This document shows positions 6,391-14,583 of a stretch of DNA of 58,624 bases, in pieces; position 1 is the first letter of the stretch; every line of letters begins with the position of its first letter. A model generated the notes under the pieces. That model was not told where the DNA came from. It was given only the letters and a program-made list of their open reading frames with translations, and searched no databases. Made by a program: the position numbers and the translations under genes. This DNA is from Candidatus Vecturithrix granuli (GTDB taxonomy: Bacteria > Moduliflexota > Moduliflexia > Moduliflexales > Moduliflexaceae), in NCBI GenBank assembly GCA_000739535.1, contig DF820463.1, forward strand, positions 544,727-603,350. Direction: 5' to 3'.

Positions 6391-7529
6391 TAATCGAACT
6401 CAAGGCTGGCATAGAGAAAGGCGGCGACGCCTTTAAAATCGTTGGTGCGGCGTTCTGTGGTGACGTAATATTCGTAATCGGCGTTGGAACGTAAGCTGCC
6501 GACGCTCACGGTGTCCGTCAGGTAAAATCGTCCCTTTTGATCGAAAAACACATAGTGGTCAATCAGCCGTTGATAGGCCTGTTCAGCTTTTGACCGAAAG
6601 ACGGGATCGAGATAGCCTTTTCTGACGCCTTTGGCAAAGGCGTAGGCAAACATGGCGGTGCAAGAGGTTTCAGGCCAGTTGTCGGGACGTTCACGCTTAT
6701 CGAGCACCTGATACCACATCACGGCCTCAGGATGCTGATACCTTGTCAGGCTGGCTGCGAGATGCTGAAAAATCGAGAGCAGCCGGTCATAGCCGGCATG
6801 GTCGGCTGGCAGCCAATCCAGGCAATCCACCAGGGCCATGATGTACCAGCCGATGGCGCGACCCCAGAATTCCGGCGAAGTGCCGCGTTCACGATGGGCC
6901 CAGACCTGGGTTTTGGTTTCATCCCAGCCATGATACAACAGGCCGGTGCGGGGATCGTACGTATGTTGATAAATTAAGGTGATCTGGTGTACTGCTTCAT
7001 CAAAATAGTGCGGTTCATTGAAGGTCTGGGCAAATTCGACCGAAAAAACTTCGGCCATATAAATCCCGTCCAGCCACATTTGGCTCGGATAAATAAGCTT
7101 ATGCCAGTAGCCGCCTTCACTAGTGCGCGGCTGTGCATCAAGCTGGGTTTTCAGAGCATACGCCGCGGTTTGATATTTTTCTATTCCTGTTTCCCGGTAA
7201 AGCGCGAGCAGCAATCTGCCGGGTAAAATATTATCTAAATTATAGGCGGCTTGCTGGTATTTCGTGGGATCAAATTCACCAGCCTGATTGATGAACAGAT
7301 CAACCCACTTCACAAGGTAGTTCCAATACGCCTGCCTGCCGGTTTTCTGCCATAAGGCAAACAAGGCATTCACAAAAAACCCGTTTTGATACACCCATTC
7401 GCCCGGATGATGATTGTGCAGGTCTTTGGGATCAGGATAGGTCGCTAACACGGAATCTGCAACGATTTCCGCCCAGGAACGGATGGAACCATAGTGCATG
7501 ATATATTCACGACTTGTCATGGTGGTCAT
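6390..7529 (-). CDS. GH105 unsaturated rhamnogalacturonyl/glucuronyl hydrolase
   Basis: This protein of 379 residues is an intracellular enzyme that removes the unsaturated uronic acid left by pectin lyases. The start at 7529 has a strong AGAGGGGGG five to six bases upstream; a longer frame would run into repeat DNA. Family features are HPGEWVYQNGFFVNALFALW near the N-terminus, the catalytic Asp in MWLDGIYMAE, YHGWDE, SPEFWGRAIGWYIMAL and ETSCTAMFAYAFAKGVRKGYL. There is no signal peptide. It lies downstream of GH28 and the sugar importer on the same strand, forming a pectin/rhamnogalacturonan-use cluster. Confidence 0.9.
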   Translation of the reverse strand: MTTMTSREYIMHYGSIRSWAEIVADSVLATYPDPKDLHNHHPGEWVYQNGFFVNALFALWQKTGRQAYWNYLVKWVDLFINQAGEFDPTKYQQAAYNLDNILPGRLLLALYRETGIEKYQTAAYALKTQLDAQPRTSEGGYWHKLIYPSQMWLDGIYMAEVFSVEFAQTFNEPHYFDEAVHQITLIYQHTYDPRTGLLYHGWDETKTQVWAHRERGTSPEFWGRAIGWYIMALVDCLDWLPADHAGYDRLLSIFQHLAASLTRYQHPEAVMWYQVLDKRERPDNWPETSCTAMFAYAFAKGVRKGYLDPVFRSKAEQAYQRLIDHYVFFDQKGRFYLTDTVSVGSLRSNADYEYYVTTERRTNDFKGVAAFLYASLEFD

Positions 7530-7639
7530 AATCGCCCCCCTCTTTGAGCAAATAGGTAAGTATTTGAGCAGAAAAATTTTTATAAAACCGGAATGCGAAA
7601 GCTCGACTTTAGCGTTGGTCATCGTTTCGACTATCATCA

Positions 7640-7709
7640 CTACAACGGATGAAAGAATGGAACGGATTATATGGTCGTTATCCGTTTGATTCTCAAATCC
7701 GTTGTAGTG
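7640..7709. repeat. Inverted repeat, family H single copy
   Basis: ACTACAACGGATGAAAGAAT (7640) faces its inverted counterpart ending TCAAATCCGTTGTAGTG (7693-7709). It is the same unit as in the nested palindrome at 5570-5848 and lies upstream of the GH105 start. Confidence 0.7.
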
Positions 7710-7744
7710 CTGACCCAAACGATGGCCAACGCCTTCGACTTTCG

Positions 7745-7771
7745 CTGTCAAAGACGAGCTTTGACACTCCT
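7745..7771. repeat. Short hairpin, family G
   Basis: TGTCAAAGACGAGCTTTGACA is a hairpin with eight-base arms followed by CTCCTG. A fuller copy lies at 53047-53099. Confidence 0.6.
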
Positions 7772-7804
7772 GAGCGTGTTCATTAACATAGAGTTCTTGT
7801 TACT

Positions 7805-7965
7805 ATTTAGCTCATCTTTTCGCCGTAGGCGATACAGTATTGTAGCAACGAGGGCGGCTCACCTCCCGCATATCTTTCGCCGTAGGTGATCCAGAACCGC
7901 TACGCGGTAGGAAATCCCGGGGACGACGCAAAGGCTACAATACTTCAACCGCTACGCGGTAAAAA
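7805..7965. repeat. Family E repeat cluster
   Basis: It contains TCGCCGTAGGCGATACAGTA (7813-7832), TCGCCGTAGGTGATCCAG (7878) and CCGCTACGCGGTA twice (about 7897 and 7950). It matches the cluster at 786-1054 and reaches into the 3' end of the GH28 gene, whose last residues and stop it supplies. Confidence 0.65.
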
Positions 7966-9567
7966 TCCCTGCGTAACGTGAGTAAAATACCGATCATCAA
8001 GAAAAATATTGCGGGTTTGCTGTCCCTGAAGCTGAATAAAATTCTCGCTCAGGCTCCCTTGCAGGCAGGCATGAATACAGGCATTTTCCACTTGATTCAA
8101 GACGATTCCCGGTATCTCTTTGCGAAAATTTTTCAGACTGAATCTATAAATTTCAATATCCTGGCTTTCCTCAAGAAAAAGCCCTTCGCCCTGCTGCGTC
8201 TCAATCCGCACATGCGCAAATTGCACATCTTGCAGATATTTGCCCCAGATGCCTTTGCCCGCCATTGGCTTCAGTCCAAACATCATTGCCGGCGGTTCTG
8301 TAATTTCTTCGAGCAGCGGGGACATTTCAATCAACAGGTCATGAAATCGCACTTCCTGAATGGGCATCTCCGGCAAACCATGCAGAAAACCAGCTGCGGC
8401 GCGGACTTCTCGGGCTGTAATATTCGCAAAGGCCATATTACGAAATACGGGGGTAGTTTCCGTTATTGGCTGCGGTTCAGAGGAAAAATACCAATCCTCC
8501 GGTTTTGCCCCGCAGCGATAAAACATGTTCATCACAATCGGGCTTAACACGCGTTTCATCAGGATATTACTAACGCGAAGGTCTTCAACGATTCCGCCTC
8601 TGCCGCGGCGGGCCTTGAGTCTGATGCCTCTATCCGTGCCGAGAAAGATGCAGTTTGAAATTGTCACATTCCGCACACTGCCGGCGATTTCGCTGCCAAT
8701 CACGACTCCTCCGTGCCCATGCAGCATGGTGCAATTCGTAATCGTGATATTCTCGGTTGGTTTTCCCACGCGGCGACCGTCCGCATCCATCCCGGATTTT
8801 AAACACAGACAATCATCGCCGACGTCAAAATAACAATCGGAAACTCTGACATTGCGACAGGAATCAAGATCCAATCCATCGGTATTCGGAGCATTTGGAG
8901 GGTTTTTAAAGGTCACGCTGCGAATCACCACATTCTCACAATAGACCAGGTGCGTATTCCAGAAGGGCGAATTCTGATGGGTTAACCCTTCTAAATGGAC
9001 ATTGCGGCAATTCATAAACTGCACTAAAGGTGGGCGCAGAAACTGAGTTTCTCGTCCGCCACCGCCTGATCCGCTCGATTCGTAGCCTGTATTTAAACGC
9101 GCCAATTCGCGTTCGAATTCCGTTTCAGGGCCGGTTCTGCCTTGCTCGCGACGTTCTTTGAAAGCATCCCACCATACAGATCCCTGTCCATCCAGCGTTC
9201 CTCGCCCTATAACACTAATATTTTCGAGATTGTTTCCATAAATCAACGGAGAAAAGCCATAACACTCGACCCCTTCCCAACGGGTTTGTACCGGCGGATA
9301 ATCTTCAAAATCACGGCTAAACAGCAAGGTCGCGCCAGCGTCAAGGTATAAAGTGATAAAGCTGCGCAGGTGCAGACTGCCGGTCAGATAAATTCCGGCA
9401 GGAAAATAGATTGTCCCACCTCCATGTTGGGCGCACTGGTCAATGATCTGCTGAATCGCCCGGGTCTCTTTCCTGATCCCATTCCCAACCACTCCCAAAG
9501 CACGCACATTATAGGCGGGAAGAGATACAGTGGAGGGGTATAAACTATTGTAGATAGGCATTTCCAT
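7945..9567 (-). CDS. GH28 polygalacturonase-family glycoside hydrolase
   Basis: This protein of 540 residues is a right-handed beta-helix enzyme that cleaves galacturonan or rhamnogalacturonan. The start at 9567 has AGGAG five to six bases upstream; a longer in-frame start would translate the leader repeat. It has the beta-helix entry GGGTIYFPAGIYLTGSLHL and all GH28 active-site motifs in order: NTDGLDLDS, GDDCLCLKSG, GHGGVVIGSE and RGIRLKARRG. There is no obvious signal peptide, so it probably acts on imported oligosaccharides. The last residues (QGFLPRSG) and the stop come from a family E repeat, so the native C-terminus may have been altered slightly. Confidence 0.93.
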   Translation of the reverse strand: MEMPIYNSLYPSTVSLPAYNVRALGVVGNGIRKETRAIQQIIDQCAQHGGGTIYFPAGIYLTGSLHLRSFITLYLDAGATLLFSRDFEDYPPVQTRWEGVECYGFSPLIYGNNLENISVIGRGTLDGQGSVWWDAFKERREQGRTGPETEFERELARLNTGYESSGSGGGGRETQFLRPPLVQFMNCRNVHLEGLTHQNSPFWNTHLVYCENVVIRSVTFKNPPNAPNTDGLDLDSCRNVRVSDCYFDVGDDCLCLKSGMDADGRRVGKPTENITITNCTMLHGHGGVVIGSEIAGSVRNVTISNCIFLGTDRGIRLKARRGRGGIVEDLRVSNILMKRVLSPIVMNMFYRCGAKPEDWYFSSEPQPITETTPVFRNMAFANITAREVRAAAGFLHGLPEMPIQEVRFHDLLIEMSPLLEEITEPPAMMFGLKPMAGKGIWGKYLQDVQFAHVRIETQQGEGLFLEESQDIEIYRFSLKNFRKEIPGIVLNQVENACIHACLQGSLSENFIQLQGQQTRNIFLDDRYFTHVTQGFLPRSG

Positions 9568-9579
9568 GACTTCTCCTAT

Positions 9580-9650
9580 GAAAATGTAGCGCGAAATTCC
9601 AGTTTCGCGCATCGTTGACAGCCGCGAAACTGGAGTTTCGCGGTACATCG
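9580..9650 (-). repeat. Leader repeat A, copy 2 (upstream of GH28)
   Basis: On the minus strand it reads CCGCGAAACTCCAGTTTCGC, a spacer, CGCGAAACTGGAATTTCGCG and CTACATTTTCATAGGAG, followed by the GH28 ATG. The Shine-Dalgarno that serves the gene lies at the end of the conserved element. Confidence 0.85.
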
Positions 9651-9655
9651 TATTT

Positions 9656-9801
9656 TCATTGCGTCGAGTGAGCGGCGACGTTCATGATAACTCCTATGAA
9701 AATGTAGCGCGAAATTCATTTTCGCGCACCAGTGAGACGCCCGCGAAAAGGAATTTCGCGGTACATCGTATATTCATTACATCGGGTGAGCCTACGCTCA
9801 T
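9656..9801 (-). other. Two mini reading frames between leader repeats
   Basis: On the minus strand, CACAGGAGTTTCC precedes an ATG at 9801 that opens a 35-codon frame beginning MSVGSPDVMNIRC. It runs through leader copy 3 and stops at 9694. Its TAG overlaps the next TAGGAG, which precedes an ATG at 9685 opening the 9-codon frame MNVAAHSTQ that ends at 9656. A near copy of the first frame (MSVGSPDAMKIRCTAK) lies beside the iorA leader. There is no evidence of translation, and the frames may be by-products of repeat structure. Confidence 0.4.
9699..9768 (-). repeat. Leader repeat A, copy 3 (degenerate)
   Basis: Two hairpin arms (GCGCGAAATTCATTTTCGCG and the CCGCGAAAAGGAATTTCGCG arm) have drifted from the consensus but keep the layout and the CTACATTTTCATAGGAG end. 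It is in tandem with copy 2. Confidence 0.75.
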
Positions 9802-9808
9802 GGAAACT

Positions 9809-9866
9809 CCTGTGAAACTCCAAGGATTCCTCATAAGCTTCGTTCAAGATCATTCCTTTGTCATGT
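9809..9866. repeat. Family B hairpin, partial
   Basis: It begins GTGAAACTCCAAGGATTCCT and has related TCATTCCTTTGTCAT at the other side. This is a degenerate member of the GAAACTACAAG hairpin family seen at 22940, 25798, 27325 and 44988. Confidence 0.45.
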
Positions 9867-9867
9867 A

Positions 9868-9900
9868 AGAAACCGGGTTTTTGTCAAAAACCCGGTTTCT
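9868..9900. terminator. Terminator-like hairpin, family C
   Basis: AGAAACCGGGTTTTTG pairs with CAAAAACCCGGTTTCT around a small loop. It lies just past the stop of the sugar permease gene on the minus strand. Near-identical hairpins lie at 11787, 20480, 24421, 27492 and 35017, all at gene ends. Confidence 0.7.
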
Positions 9901-9922
9901 CTCGCTGACTTCTTTTCACAGT

Positions 9923-10816
9923 TCAACCTTTCAAGCCGGATGTGCTAATTCCCTCGACGATGTACTTTTGGAAGAGTATAAAGATAAGAAACACCGGGAG
10001 TAATGAGAGCGTGGACATCGCAAAGATCGCGCCCCAATCAGTCTGTCCCGAAGGATCGGCAAAGGTGCGCAACGCCATCGAAATGGTGTAGAGCCTCGGA
10101 TCATTCAGATAAATTAACGGTGTGAGAAACTCAGACCAGGTCCAGTAAAATGAAAAGATAGCTGAAGTAATCAGGGCCGGTTGGATCAAGGGCAGCATAA
10201 TTTGGAAAAAGATGCCAGCTTTACTGCACCCGTCAATTTTCGCGGCCTCATCCAATTCTTTGGGAATGCCGCGCATAAACTGCACCATCAAAAAGATAAA
10301 GAAAGGATGTCCGAAAAAGCGAGGGATCAGCAGGGGTTTAAAGGAGTTCAGCCATCCTAATTTGCTAAACATGATATATTGGGGAATAAGCAGCACTTGC
10401 TGCGGCAGCATAATCGTCAACAGCATCAGCATAAACCAGACTTTGCGGCCAATAAATTGAATGCGGGCAAAGGCATAGGCAACCACCGCCGAGGAAGCGA
10501 CCTGGGCGATAGTACCGACGCCGGTATAGAAAAAGGAATTTTTAAAAAAGGTGGCAAAGGTAATGCCGCCGAAGCCTTTCCAGCCATTGGCATAATTTTC
10601 AAACATCAATTGTTTCGGCCACAAAGAAGTGACATTGGTCCAGATTTCATGCGGCGCTTTAAAGGAACTGGCCACCAACCAGAGAATCGGATACATCATC
10701 AGGAATCCAAACACCCAAATTGAACCATGATAGAGGATGTCCTGCGGAAGCGTTTTCGTCCAGGGCTTGAGAGATGTCGATTTCATTTCCAGCGTTGTCG
10801 TGCGCATCCTATTCAT
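9923..10816 (-). CDS. CUT1 sugar ABC transporter permease (MalG-like)
   Basis: This protein of 297 residues is an inner-membrane permease with about six transmembrane segments. The first is WVFGFLMMYPILWLVASSF. The ATPase-contacting EAA loop reads ELDEAAKIDGCSKAGIFFQI with the following MLPLIQPAL. The start at 10816 follows AGGAGGAAAAT. It is the third gene of a binding protein - permease - permease operon. No ATPase gene lies here, as is common for CUT1 systems that share an MsmK-type ATPase. The neighbours GH105 and GH28 suggest that oligogalacturonides or rhamnogalacturonan fragments are carried. Confidence 0.92.
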   Translation of the reverse strand: MNRMRTTTLEMKSTSLKPWTKTLPQDILYHGSIWVFGFLMMYPILWLVASSFKAPHEIWTNVTSLWPKQLMFENYANGWKGFGGITFATFFKNSFFYTGVGTIAQVASSAVVAYAFARIQFIGRKVWFMLMLLTIMLPQQVLLIPQYIMFSKLGWLNSFKPLLIPRFFGHPFFIFLMVQFMRGIPKELDEAAKIDGCSKAGIFFQIMLPLIQPALITSAIFSFYWTWSEFLTPLIYLNDPRLYTISMALRTFADPSGQTDWGAIFAMSTLSLLPVFLIFILFQKYIVEGISTSGLKG

Positions 10817-10825
10817 ATTTTCCTC

Positions 10826-11761
10826 CTATTCCTCTAACTCCGTTTCATAATACACCCAATATTTTGAGGACTTAAAAACCAGAGCCGTAAAAAAGGCGAT
10901 TACCGCGAGCAACACCCAGGCCATGGCTGCACTGTAGCCCATTTCCAGAGTCACAAATCCGCGTTGGTACAGATAGAGCGTGTACATCAACAAACGATCG
11001 CGGGGCGCGCCATTGCCGCCAGACACAATAAACGCTTGCGTAAAAATTAAAAAGCCGTGAATCATTTGCATCACCAGATTAAACAAGATTACTGGCGTTA
11101 ACAGAGGTACGGTAATATTGCGAAAGCGGGACAAATACCCGGCCCCGTCAATGGAGGCCGACTCATATAGTTCGGTCGGAATTTGTTTGAGGCCTGCTAG
11201 AAAAATCAACATAGGCGAGCCAAACTGCCAGGCCGCCAGGACTATCAGAGTCCAGATCGCAGTTTTGGTATTGCCTAACCACGCAGGGCCAACCACGCCA
11301 AACCAGGCCAGGACAAAGTTCACGACGCCTTCTTTGCCAAAAATCTGCCGCCACATCACCGCGACCGCCACGCTGCTGCCGACAATCGAAGGCGCATAAA
11401 ATACGGCTCGATACACTGGGATCATGCGGCGCTTGGTATTGAGCAGCATAGCGACAAGCAAAGCAAACCCTAAACGCAGGGGAATTGCTGTGGTCACATA
11501 AAAAAAGGTCGCTTTGACTGAACGCCAGAATCGGAGATCATGAAAGAACATGCGTTCAAAATTGGCCCATCCGATCCATTTGGGTGCTGCCAGAATATTG
11601 TATTCCGTGAATGCGAGCACCAGAGACGCAAGAATGGGTAACAGTGTAAAGGTGAAAAAACCTATCAGCCAGGGCGATAAAAACAGATACCCGCTCCAGG
11701 CATCCTGCCTGAACAATGAACCGGGCTTTTTAGCAACAGATTGTTGGAGAATTTGCCCCAT
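10826..11761 (-). CDS. CUT1 sugar ABC transporter permease (MalF/UgpA-like)
   Basis: This protein of 311 residues is the partner permease. A cytosolic N-terminus is followed by YLFLSPWLIGFFTFTLLPI as first membrane segment and further segments such as FYAPSIVGSSVAVAVMW. The EAA loop reads ELYESASIDGAGYLSRF with ITVPLLTPVIL. It ends in a TAG that lies within the ribosome-binding site region of the next permease, so the two are translationally linked. It is separated from the binding-protein gene by a terminator-like hairpin at 11787, which may lower permease expression relative to the binding protein. Confidence 0.92.
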   Translation of the reverse strand: MGQILQQSVAKKPGSLFRQDAWSGYLFLSPWLIGFFTFTLLPILASLVLAFTEYNILAAPKWIGWANFERMFFHDLRFWRSVKATFFYVTTAIPLRLGFALLVAMLLNTKRRMIPVYRAVFYAPSIVGSSVAVAVMWRQIFGKEGVVNFVLAWFGVVGPAWLGNTKTAIWTLIVLAAWQFGSPMLIFLAGLKQIPTELYESASIDGAGYLSRFRNITVPLLTPVILFNLVMQMIHGFLIFTQAFIVSGGNGAPRDRLLMYTLYLYQRGFVTLEMGYSAAMAWVLLAVIAFFTALVFKSSKYWVYYETELEE

Positions 11762-11786
11762 AACGTCTTCCTCACGATATTGTAAA

Positions 11787-11817
11787 AAAACCAGGTTTCT
11801 TGAAGAAACCTGGTTTT
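11787..11817. terminator. Terminator-like hairpin, family C, between binding protein and permeases
   Basis: AAAACCAGGTTTCTTG and AAGAAACCTGGTTTT form a hairpin of about 15 base pairs. It sits after the sugar-binding protein gene, a place where partial termination commonly sets the higher level of the binding protein. Confidence 0.7.
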
Positions 11818-11841
11818 AGTCTTGTTTGGCATCCTGCTTGA

Positions 11842-13140
11842 CTATTTGCTGAGAATAGGAGTTGCCATGTTTCTGAGGTTCGCCACGCCTTCTTCAGGCG
11901 ATATTTCCTTTAACAGAATGGGATCAGCAAATTCCGGCAGATAGACGTTATTGTACACATCGCTGTGGGCGGCAGGATCAGCAGGCGGCAGCGGGCTGCC
12001 ATCACTCTCTACTTTTTCAACAAACGCAAAAGAGGCTTGTTCAGCTTTGCCTAACATCTCTGTGATGCCTTTCCGTACATCGGAAGAGACCGGGACGCCA
12101 CGATCAGCCAACAAAATTTGTCCTGCCTCGATAGAATTAATAAAGAAGTCAATAAACATGGCCGCTTCTTTCGGATGTTTCGCATCTTTAGTGATCGAGA
12201 AGAACATTGAGGGTTTGATGTAGTTCGATGAACAGCAGCCATCTTTTGGCCGAGGCAGATGCATAATCGTCAGGTTCCGATCTTCACCGGCGGCTTTCCA
12301 GATTGCCGCCATCTGATTACTCCAATAGGCCACCATGGCGGCCTTTCCCTGCACAAGGGCGCTTCCTTCGGGACCAGTAGTAAAATATTCCGCCAGTTCA
12401 ACATCTCGTGGAATATAGGCACCGGCATCAATCAACCGCACAAGCATACTCATGTGATTAGTAAGAGGCTGATCGTCGGTATATCCGAGAGATTTACCAT
12501 CAGCGGCGTAATTATTCTGTCCATAACCCAGATAAATCGACTTCCAGATATTATGGTCGGCAAGCGTGCCGCCGCCGCCCCAGATCCCTAATTTTTCATG
12601 CAGTTTGAGCGCAATCTGTTCATAATCTTCCCAGGTCCAATTCTGCGCAGGCAGATCAATGCCGGCTTTTTGGAAGGCATCCACGTCCAAAATCATGCCT
12701 AAAGAATTGGTTCCTAGCGTCACTCCATAGAGTTTCCCGTCAACTTTTCCTCCCTGAAGTACGGATTCTGATACATTGGAAAGATCAAGCATCCCGGAGG
12801 CCACATACTCATCCAGCGGCAGCAGCAGGCCATTGGCGACCCATTCTGCGATTCTGGCGTAATCGTGCTGCATAATATCCGGCAAATTGCCGCCGGCGGC
12901 CTGGGTGGTCAGCTTGGTGAAGTAATCGCGCCATCCGCTGAATTCATAGACAACTTTGATGTTCGGATACTGTTGTTCAAATAACTCAATGACTTTAATC
13001 GTCAAATCGTGCCGTTGCTGCGATCCCCACCAGGTCAGCCGCAGTTCGATCGGCTCCTCAGCAGTTGCGGTGACAACATCCAACATCATGAACAGGCTGA
13101 CGACAACGAGCAATAACATCCATCTTCCCAGTTTTTTCAT
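11842..13140 (-). CDS. Sugar ABC transporter substrate-binding protein (CUT1)
   Basis: This protein of 432 residues is exported; MKKLGRWMLLLVVVSLFMML... is a signal peptide with processing probably near ATAEEP. The start at 13140 has GGAGGG eight bases upstream; the ATG three codons earlier is less likely. The mature part begins IELRLTWWGSQQRHDLTIKV and has the family 1 binding-protein pattern (FEQQYPNIKVVYEF, LPDIMQHDYARIAEW, GKLYGVTLGTNSLGMILD, then the WTWEDYEQIALKL hinge region). It would deliver pectin-derived oligosaccharides to the two permeases downstream. It is transcribed divergently from the lacI-type regulator. Confidence 0.92.
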   Translation of the reverse strand: MKKLGRWMLLLVVVSLFMMLDVVTATAEEPIELRLTWWGSQQRHDLTIKVIELFEQQYPNIKVVYEFSGWRDYFTKLTTQAAGGNLPDIMQHDYARIAEWVANGLLLPLDEYVASGMLDLSNVSESVLQGGKVDGKLYGVTLGTNSLGMILDVDAFQKAGIDLPAQNWTWEDYEQIALKLHEKLGIWGGGGTLADHNIWKSIYLGYGQNNYAADGKSLGYTDDQPLTNHMSMLVRLIDAGAYIPRDVELAEYFTTGPEGSALVQGKAAMVAYWSNQMAAIWKAAGEDRNLTIMHLPRPKDGCCSSNYIKPSMFFSITKDAKHPKEAAMFIDFFINSIEAGQILLADRGVPVSSDVRKGITEMLGKAEQASFAFVEKVESDGSPLPPADPAAHSDVYNNVYLPEFADPILLKEISPEEGVANLRNMATPILSK

Positions 13141-13539
13141 GATACACACCCTCCATGTTAAAAATGAACTTTACAGACAATATTGAACTATTGTGACCTT
13201 CTCAAAATACGATTTGCTTTAAATTTTTGTCAAGTCTTTTCTGTAAAAATATTATCTTTTTCATGATAAATTACATGTAAATATTGATATTTTTTGATGT
13301 AAATAAAAATATAAAGATTTTTCTTGCAACTTTTTATGACCTTCGCTATTTTATGATAAAGTGAGGATTTAAAAAGATAAAGTCTTTGTATAGAATTCAC
13401 TTGATAAGCTCTGTTTCTGTTGTTAAAGAACGTGTATAAATTTTATAAAAGTTGATTTTTGCATAAATTTTACTGTAAATATATAATGAAAAATATTTTA
13501 TTTACAGTGTAATTTTATAAACGTATTAAAAGTATCATT
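13141..13539. promoter_or_regulatory. Divergent A/T-rich control region with TTAC...GTAA palindromes
   Basis: This 400-bp gap between the binding-protein gene (minus) and the LacI regulator (plus) is much richer in A and T than its flanks and holds no gene. Three short palindromes share the half site TTAC/GTAA: TTACATGTAA (13271-13280), TTTACTGTAAA (13469-13479) and TTACAGTGTAA (13502-13512). The last two lie close to the regulator start. They are candidates for operators of the adjacent LacI-type protein, although classical LacI operators usually have a central CG. Individual -10/-35 boxes cannot be assigned with confidence in such DNA. Confidence 0.5.
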
Positions 13540-14583
13540 ATGAACATAGAAAAAACCAATCCGACGCTGGAAGATGTTGCTTCTCATTCTGGAGTTTCTA
13601 TCGCAACGGTTTCACGGGTGATCAACGCCTCAGGACCTGTCAGGAAGGAAGTCGAGGAACGGGTGAAACGGGTCATCGAAGAGTTAGGATTCGAACCGCG
13701 GCGAAAACGCTTGAAAACACGGACAAAACCCGCGATGATCGCCTGTATAGCCCCGGAGTTTTTAAATCCGGCGAATGCACAGATTCTTACCGGGGTACAG
13801 GAAGAATCCGAAAAGATGGGAATTCACTTATTGATTGTGCCTGTCAGTGAGAAACCCGGCAGCTTGCACCAGAATTTGCAGGTATTGACCCAGATCACTG
13901 TGGATGGAGTGATTCTGCACCATCTTGGGGTAGAGCCGCAAGAGGTTCTAGACGTGTGCAATCGCCAGGAAATTCCGATGGTGGTGCTCCGAAGGGACAT
14001 TGCGACCCCTCGTATCCATTGTATTGATACGGATCGAGAAAATGGAATGTATCAGGCTGCTAAATTTCTTCTGAATCTCAATCACACTCAGATTGCCTAC
14101 CTTTCGAGCTCTCCGGGTTCAGAAGTTGCTCAAGCCCGGTTACGCGGCGTGCGACGGGCATTGAATGAAGCAAATTTTGCGCTCAAACCGGAATTTTATC
14201 GCGAATGCCTTTCAACCGTTGATGATGGATTCCGCGCCGCCAACAATTTGCTCCGGTTGCCTGTCGGAAAACGACCAACGGCGATTCTGGCCTACAATGA
14301 TCTTGTGGCGATTGGGGCCTTACATGCTATTCGTACCGCTGGTTTGATGATCCCGGAGGATATTTCCGTAGTCGGGTTTGATAATATCCCTCTGACTTCG
14401 CATACCAACCCGCCTTTAACCACGGTGGCTCAACCACATTATCAGAAAGGACAACTGGCCGTGCAAAAACTCTATTATAGTCTGAATGGAGATGATGAGA
14501 CCGACCGTGAAGGGTTGACGCTGCTGGAATGTTCCCTGGTGGTGCGTGAATCTACCGGTCCCTGCTGCCGCAAAACCAATTAG
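13540..14583 (+). CDS. LacI-family transcriptional regulator
   Basis: This protein of 347 residues has an N-terminal helix-turn-helix TLEDVASHSGVSIATVSRVIN (residues 8-28) and hinge RKEVEERVKRVIEELGFEPRRK. A periplasmic-binding-protein-like effector domain follows (AQILTGVQEESEKMGI, VDGVILHHLG, IDTDRENGMYQAAKFLL, TAILAYNDLVAIGALHAIRTAGLMIPEDISVVGFDNI). It probably represses the adjacent pectin-use operon in the absence of a sugar signal. It is divergent from the binding-protein gene across an A/T-rich region containing candidate operators. Confidence 0.92.
   Translation: MNIEKTNPTLEDVASHSGVSIATVSRVINASGPVRKEVEERVKRVIEELGFEPRRKRLKTRTKPAMIACIAPEFLNPANAQILTGVQEESEKMGIHLLIVPVSEKPGSLHQNLQVLTQITVDGVILHHLGVEPQEVLDVCNRQEIPMVVLRRDIATPRIHCIDTDRENGMYQAAKFLLNLNHTQIAYLSSSPGSEVAQARLRGVRRALNEANFALKPEFYRECLSTVDDGFRAANNLLRLPVGKRPTAILAYNDLVAIGALHAIRTAGLMIPEDISVVGFDNIPLTSHTNPPLTTVAQPHYQKGQLAVQKLYYSLNGDDETDREGLTLLECSLVVRESTGPCCRKTN

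Noticed and set aside
9580-9900. Possible CRISPR array from regularly placed repeats
   Set aside because: Repeat units are palindromic leaders and hairpins with few copies, unequal spacing and conserved linkers instead of unique spacers. No cas genes are present.
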